From positions 1 through 42,465 of IMG/VR virus record IMGVR_UViG_3300047358_000424: 42,465 bases of DNA. One strand, written 5' to 3'. The notes beneath the pieces are model-generated. The model was not told where the DNA came from. It made no database searches and was given only the letters and a program-made list of their open reading frames with translations. Made by a program: the position numbers and the translations under genes. The stretch is from a virus. Below, one piece after another: positions 39,996-42,465 of this stretch (position 1 is its first letter; the number at the start of each line of letters is the position of its first letter).

Positions 39996-40661
39996 ATGCC
40001 TGAATATGTTTTAAGTAATTCCGCAGCCGTTATTGATTCGGCTATTACTCGTGTGGCGTCCGCAGACACGACACCGACTAACACCAGTCAAAACATGGTG
40101 ACGAGCGGTGGAGTCAAAAGCTATATTGATGACGAGCTTGGTGATTTTATCGGTAAGACTGTAACTACTGAAAGTACAGGCATAGATTCTACAGACAACG
40201 ACGCTAGCATTCCTACTTGCGCTGCTGTTAACGATGCAATCAGTAGTAGTGGTTTTAAAGTTGCTTCCTATGGAAGGCTTGCTGCTTTTAATGGGAACTA
40301 CAGTCAAGTGATACCCATTACCGAGCTGTATGATCCGCACAATATTGGTGCTGTAGCTAATGGAACAGTAACCTTGGGTGCTGGTACATACTTGGTGGAG
40401 TATAGTGGTGATTTTCAAAGGCTATATAATAGTGATGAAGGCGATGTATTTTACATCAAGCTTAGACATAATGGGTCAACTAAGACAAATGATACCATAA
40501 GTGTGACAAACCAGTATGGTTCAGCTCAATATGAGCATAGATCATCGGGTTTAATTGTTTTGGAAAGTACACAGACCCAAACAGTGGATATATACGGGGT
40601 CCCACAAGATACGAGTATTCGTACCCAAAACGTGTACTTAACTGTTATTAAAATATCCTAA
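39996..40661 (+). CDS. Tail fibre/receptor-binding protein 1
   Basis: A 221-residue protein. Residues 1-85 carry the fibre-shaft phrases NMVTSGGVKSYIDDELG and IPTCAAVNDAI, shared almost exactly with the next gene. Residues 90-221 are a beta-sandwich-like head (TVTLGAGTYLVEYSGDF ... VYLTVIKIS) that resembles the C1q/TNF-like folds of phage fibre tips. Its ATG overlaps the preceding stop (TAAATG). The conserved N-terminal and variable C-terminal parts suggest an adhesin that determines host range. Confidence 0.78.
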   Translation: MPEYVLSNSAAVIDSAITRVASADTTPTNTSQNMVTSGGVKSYIDDELGDFIGKTVTTESTGIDSTDNDASIPTCAAVNDAISSSGFKVASYGRLAAFNGNYSQVIPITELYDPHNIGAVANGTVTLGAGTYLVEYSGDFQRLYNSDEGDVFYIKLRHNGSTKTNDTISVTNQYGSAQYEHRSSGLIVLESTQTQTVDIYGVPQDTSIRTQNVYLTVIKIS

Positions 40662-40664
40662 ACT

Positions 40665-41336
40665 ATGCCAACATACACATTATCCAACACCGCAGCCGAC
40701 ATTGATTCGGCTATTACTCGTGTGGCGTCCGCAGACACGACACCGACTGACACCAGTCAAAACATGGTGACGAGTGGTGGAGTCAAAAGCTATGTTGATG
40801 GGGAGGTTGGTGATTTTAGCGGTAAGACTGTAACTACTTCTACCGATAATTTTGCAGACAACGATACTAGCATTCCTACTTGCGCCGCTGTTAAAGACTT
40901 TGTCCCATCTTACCAACAAACAGCAACTGCGAGATGTGCGTATTTTTCAACAAACTCGAATACATACCAAACCGTACCGTTAGCACATAGAGGAGATTCC
41001 TTTTTGACAGTTATCAATAATAAAGTTACGATACCTGTGGGAGATTATTTAATGTTTTATGGTTTTGAGTATAGATCCAGCAGTGGATCTACCGATAATT
41101 CAAGAGGACCTCAATTAAACATTAATATAACAAGTGGAATATCTGACTTTTTTGGATTGTCGGTATTTCAGCCTAATGCAAGTAGGGATTGGCGGTCAGA
41201 AACTTTTTTGGCGGGGGTTTTCATACCTGTAACTTCAACTACATCGTTTAAACTTCAATTAAAGGACAACCCAGCTAGTGGCACCTATACTCAATACATT
41301 AAGAACCTGTATTGGACGTGCCTTAAGATGAATTAA
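40665..41336 (+). CDS. Tail fibre/receptor-binding protein 2 (paralogue)
   Basis: A 223-residue paralogue of the previous gene, starting 3 nt after its stop. The N-terminal 85 residues match with few changes (ASADTTPTDTSQNMVTSGGV). The C-terminal domain (VTIPVGDYLMFYGFEYRSSS ... IKNLYWTCLKM) is different in sequence but of similar length and strand pattern. It is the last plus-strand gene before the convergent region. It probably assembles on the same tail site as its paralogue. Confidence 0.78.
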   Translation: MPTYTLSNTAADIDSAITRVASADTTPTDTSQNMVTSGGVKSYVDGEVGDFSGKTVTTSTDNFADNDTSIPTCAAVKDFVPSYQQTATARCAYFSTNSNTYQTVPLAHRGDSFLTVINNKVTIPVGDYLMFYGFEYRSSSGSTDNSRGPQLNINITSGISDFFGLSVFQPNASRDWRSETFLAGVFIPVTSTTSFKLQLKDNPASGTYTQYIKNLYWTCLKMN

Positions 41337-41543
41337 AAGAACACCCCAGCGGAGGCCATCCCGCTGCTCCCTGTTGTCAGGTGAGTAGCCTTCACTGCTA
41401 TATTAGGAAGAGGCGCGGCGAGCCTAATAACACAAGCCGAATTACGCATAGCCCATAGGGAGCAGGAGAGGACATAGGGTGAAGTGTTTGAATTGTTAAC
41501 GCCGAGGTTAACTCTCGGTTGATTTCGGTTGTATTCGCTTCTA
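41337..41543. other. Convergent intergenic region
   Basis: About 200 bp between the last plus-strand gene and the last minus-strand gene. It contains a hairpin CAGCGG...CCGCTG at about 41347-41366 that could end the structural transcript. An open minus-strand frame (41333-41560, 75 codons) overlaps the 71-aa gene by 17 nt, but it has no start signal or family features and I do not call it. Confidence 0.5.
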
Positions 41544-41759
41544 CTAGTCTTCAGTGTCATACGATTGAATGTAATCTATAGCCTCTAGGAGAGCCTTGAT
41601 GGCATCCCCCCTTGATAGGCTCGCGCCATAATAGCCGTCACACTCTTCGCGGAACAATACAGTCCCGTCATACATCATCTTGATGGCTAAGGTTCTTAGT
41701 TCGTCATCCACATCATTCAGTGAAATCTTACCTTGTCTTTTTTCTGTCCAGTATTTCAT
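41544..41759 (-). CDS. Hypothetical protein, 71 aa
   Basis: A 71-residue protein starting MKYWTEKRQGKISLNDVDDE, with a mixed helix/strand layout and acidic character (LLEAIDYIQSYDTED at the end). On the circle it is the last gene of the minus-strand block. No family recognised. Confidence 0.65.
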   Translation of the reverse strand: MKYWTEKRQGKISLNDVDDELRTLAIKMMYDGTVLFREECDGYYGASLSRGDAIKALLEAIDYIQSYDTED

Positions 41760-41827
41760 AATAAGCTGCGGCTACTCTTTTACGTTCATAAGTGGTAAGA
41801 TTTTGTCACAAGTTGAGGGGGTAATTT

Positions 41828-41860
41828 GGGACAAAAAGTGATACAAATTTGTCCCGAAAA
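41828..41860. terminator. Hairpin between the two last minus-strand genes
   Basis: GGGACAAA and TTTGTCCC form an inverted repeat (about 41829-41856) in the 114-nt gap after the 62-aa gene. The stem is 8 bp with an AT-rich loop and lacks a good T-run, so it could be a weak terminator or a binding site. Confidence 0.4.
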
Positions 41861-41873
41861 GAACATTAAACCG

Positions 41874-42062
41874 TCAGCTTATAGCCCCCCCCTCGTCCTT
41901 GTCAAGCTCGACATTATCTGGATGGTGGCCCGCTGCAATTAACAGGCGACGGCAGAGTTCAACAACGTCCGATGTGCTGGAGTCCCCGTGGAACTCGATA
42001 CTGATTTTGCGGAAATCGGCGTATGCTGATTCCGTTTCGTATGTTATTGTATCTGTTTTCAT
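41874..42062 (-). CDS. Hypothetical protein, 62 aa
   Basis: A 62-residue acidic protein starting MKTDTITYETESAYADFRKI. Its ATG overlaps the stop of the tandem-repeat gene (CTATGA), giving a coupled pair. Strand-helix layout; no family recognised. Confidence 0.68.
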   Translation of the reverse strand: MKTDTITYETESAYADFRKISIEFHGDSSTSDVVELCRRLLIAAGHHPDNVELDKDEGGAIS

Positions 42063-42465
42063 AGTTCCTTTAATTGATACTTCTTACCGTCCACCTCAAT
42101 GACCTTACCGTTGCAGGACTGGCTCCGTGGTGTGCCTCGTTTGTAGCCATCGCTGTCCTCACGGTAAGTTACGTTACCATCTTCATCGTATTCACGCTTA
42201 ATCCAGTAACCCCTGCTGTTCTCGTAGTAGGTCTCTTTACCGTTGGTATCGTATTCACCCTTAATCCAGTAGCCACTACTGTCCTCGTAGTAAGTCTCGT
42301 TACCATTGGAATCGTATTCCCCCTTGCCCCAGAAGCCCTCGATGTTCTCATAGTAAGTCTCGTTACCGTTAGAATCGTATTCAATCTTATACCAGTAGCC
42401 ATCGCTGTTCTCACGGTAAGTTTCGTTACCGTTGTCATCGTATTCACCCTTCCACCAGTAGCCAG
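42059..42465 (-). CDS. Tandem-repeat protein, C-terminal part (gene continues across the contig joint)
   Basis: This is the C-terminal part of the 169-aa repeat protein whose start is at position 230. Reading down from the contig end, further 21-residue units follow (EYDSNGNETYYEDSSGYWIK; EYDTNGKETYYENSRGYWIK; EYDEDGNVTYREDSDGY). A unique tail then ends in GKVIEVDGKKYQLKEL and a TGA overlapping the next ATG. About six units in all, each 63 bp. Bases 42339-42465 duplicate 1-127. Confidence 0.85.
   Translation of the reverse strand, partial: GYWWKGEYDDNGNETYRENSDGYWYKIEYDSNGNETYYENIEGFWGKGEYDSNGNETYYEDSSGYWIKGEYDTNGKETYYENSRGYWIKREYDEDGNVTYREDSDGYKRGTPRSQSCNGKVIEVDGKKYQLKEL
42339..42465. repeat. 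Terminal direct repeat (contig overlap), right copy
   Basis: Identical to bases 1-127; see the left copy. Removing one copy and joining the ends restores a single open frame for the tandem-repeat protein. Confidence 0.93.

Noticed and set aside
41333-41560. 75-codon minus-strand frame in the convergent region
   Set aside because: It overlaps the 71-aa gene, has no start signal, and crosses the likely terminator of the plus-strand block. I cannot exclude it fully.
42169-42447. 92-codon minus-strand frame rich in Thr, Arg and Met
   Set aside because: It is the wrong frame over the 63-bp tandem repeats; the correct frame gives the regular EYDxNGNETY units and joins across the contig ends.

Overview
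The window is the complete genome of an uncultivated tailed phage with a T7-like (short-tailed, podovirus-type) virion. Its first 127 bases (1-127) are identical to its last 127 (42339-42465), so it closes into a circle of about 42,338 bp. The virion genes follow the T7-group order: terminase, Pro-rich small protein, portal, scaffold, capsid, tail tubes A and B, three internal virion proteins, then fibres. I found no integrase, no phage RNA polymerase, no tRNA and no recognisable endolysin. Most starts lack a clear Shine-Dalgarno sequence and several genes overlap by ATGA. The gene set resembles aquatic phages, but the host cannot be named from the sequence.

Layout on the circle: two divergent transcription blocks. 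The minus-strand block runs from 16513 leftwards through 1, across the contig joint, to 41544. From its promoter-proximal end it holds small unknown and membrane genes (13.9-16.5 kb). Next comes a cassette with a ubiquitin-like protein, an E2-like protein, an unknown protein, an E1/ThiF-like protein and a JAB/JAMM protein (10.1-13.6 kb). After that come a VRR-NUC nuclease, family-A DNA polymerase, a likely ssDNA-binding protein, an archaeo-eukaryotic-type primase, a UvrD-like helicase, an SNF2-like helicase, a metallophosphoesterase and a protein made of tandem 21-residue repeats. The plus-strand block (17709-41336) holds packaging, head, tail and ejection proteins. It ends with a BspA-type leucine-rich-repeat protein, a sulfotransferase, a tail assembly chaperone-like protein, holin-like membrane proteins, a histone H1-like basic protein and two paralogous fibre proteins.

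The divergent control region (16.5-17.7 kb) contains an inverted duplication of about 340 bp, in which one arm carries a live 75-aa gene and the other a decayed copy. It also contains an array of 12 TCACACTT-type octamers, four of which lie in a perfect 26-bp inverted repeat. The two blocks converge near 41.34-41.54 kb. Terminator-type hairpins follow the scaffold, capsid and ssDNA-binding-like genes.

The most notable content is the apparently complete ubiquitin-like conjugation/deconjugation cassette inside the replication operon. It has an E2-type active-site motif, an intact E1 nucleotide-binding motif and an intact JAMM zinc motif, but the modifier does not end in Gly-Gly. Other points of interest are a HExxH motif in the giant ejection protein, Leu at the polymerase residue equivalent to E. 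coli Phe762, and two fibre genes with near-identical N-terminal parts and unrelated C-terminal parts.
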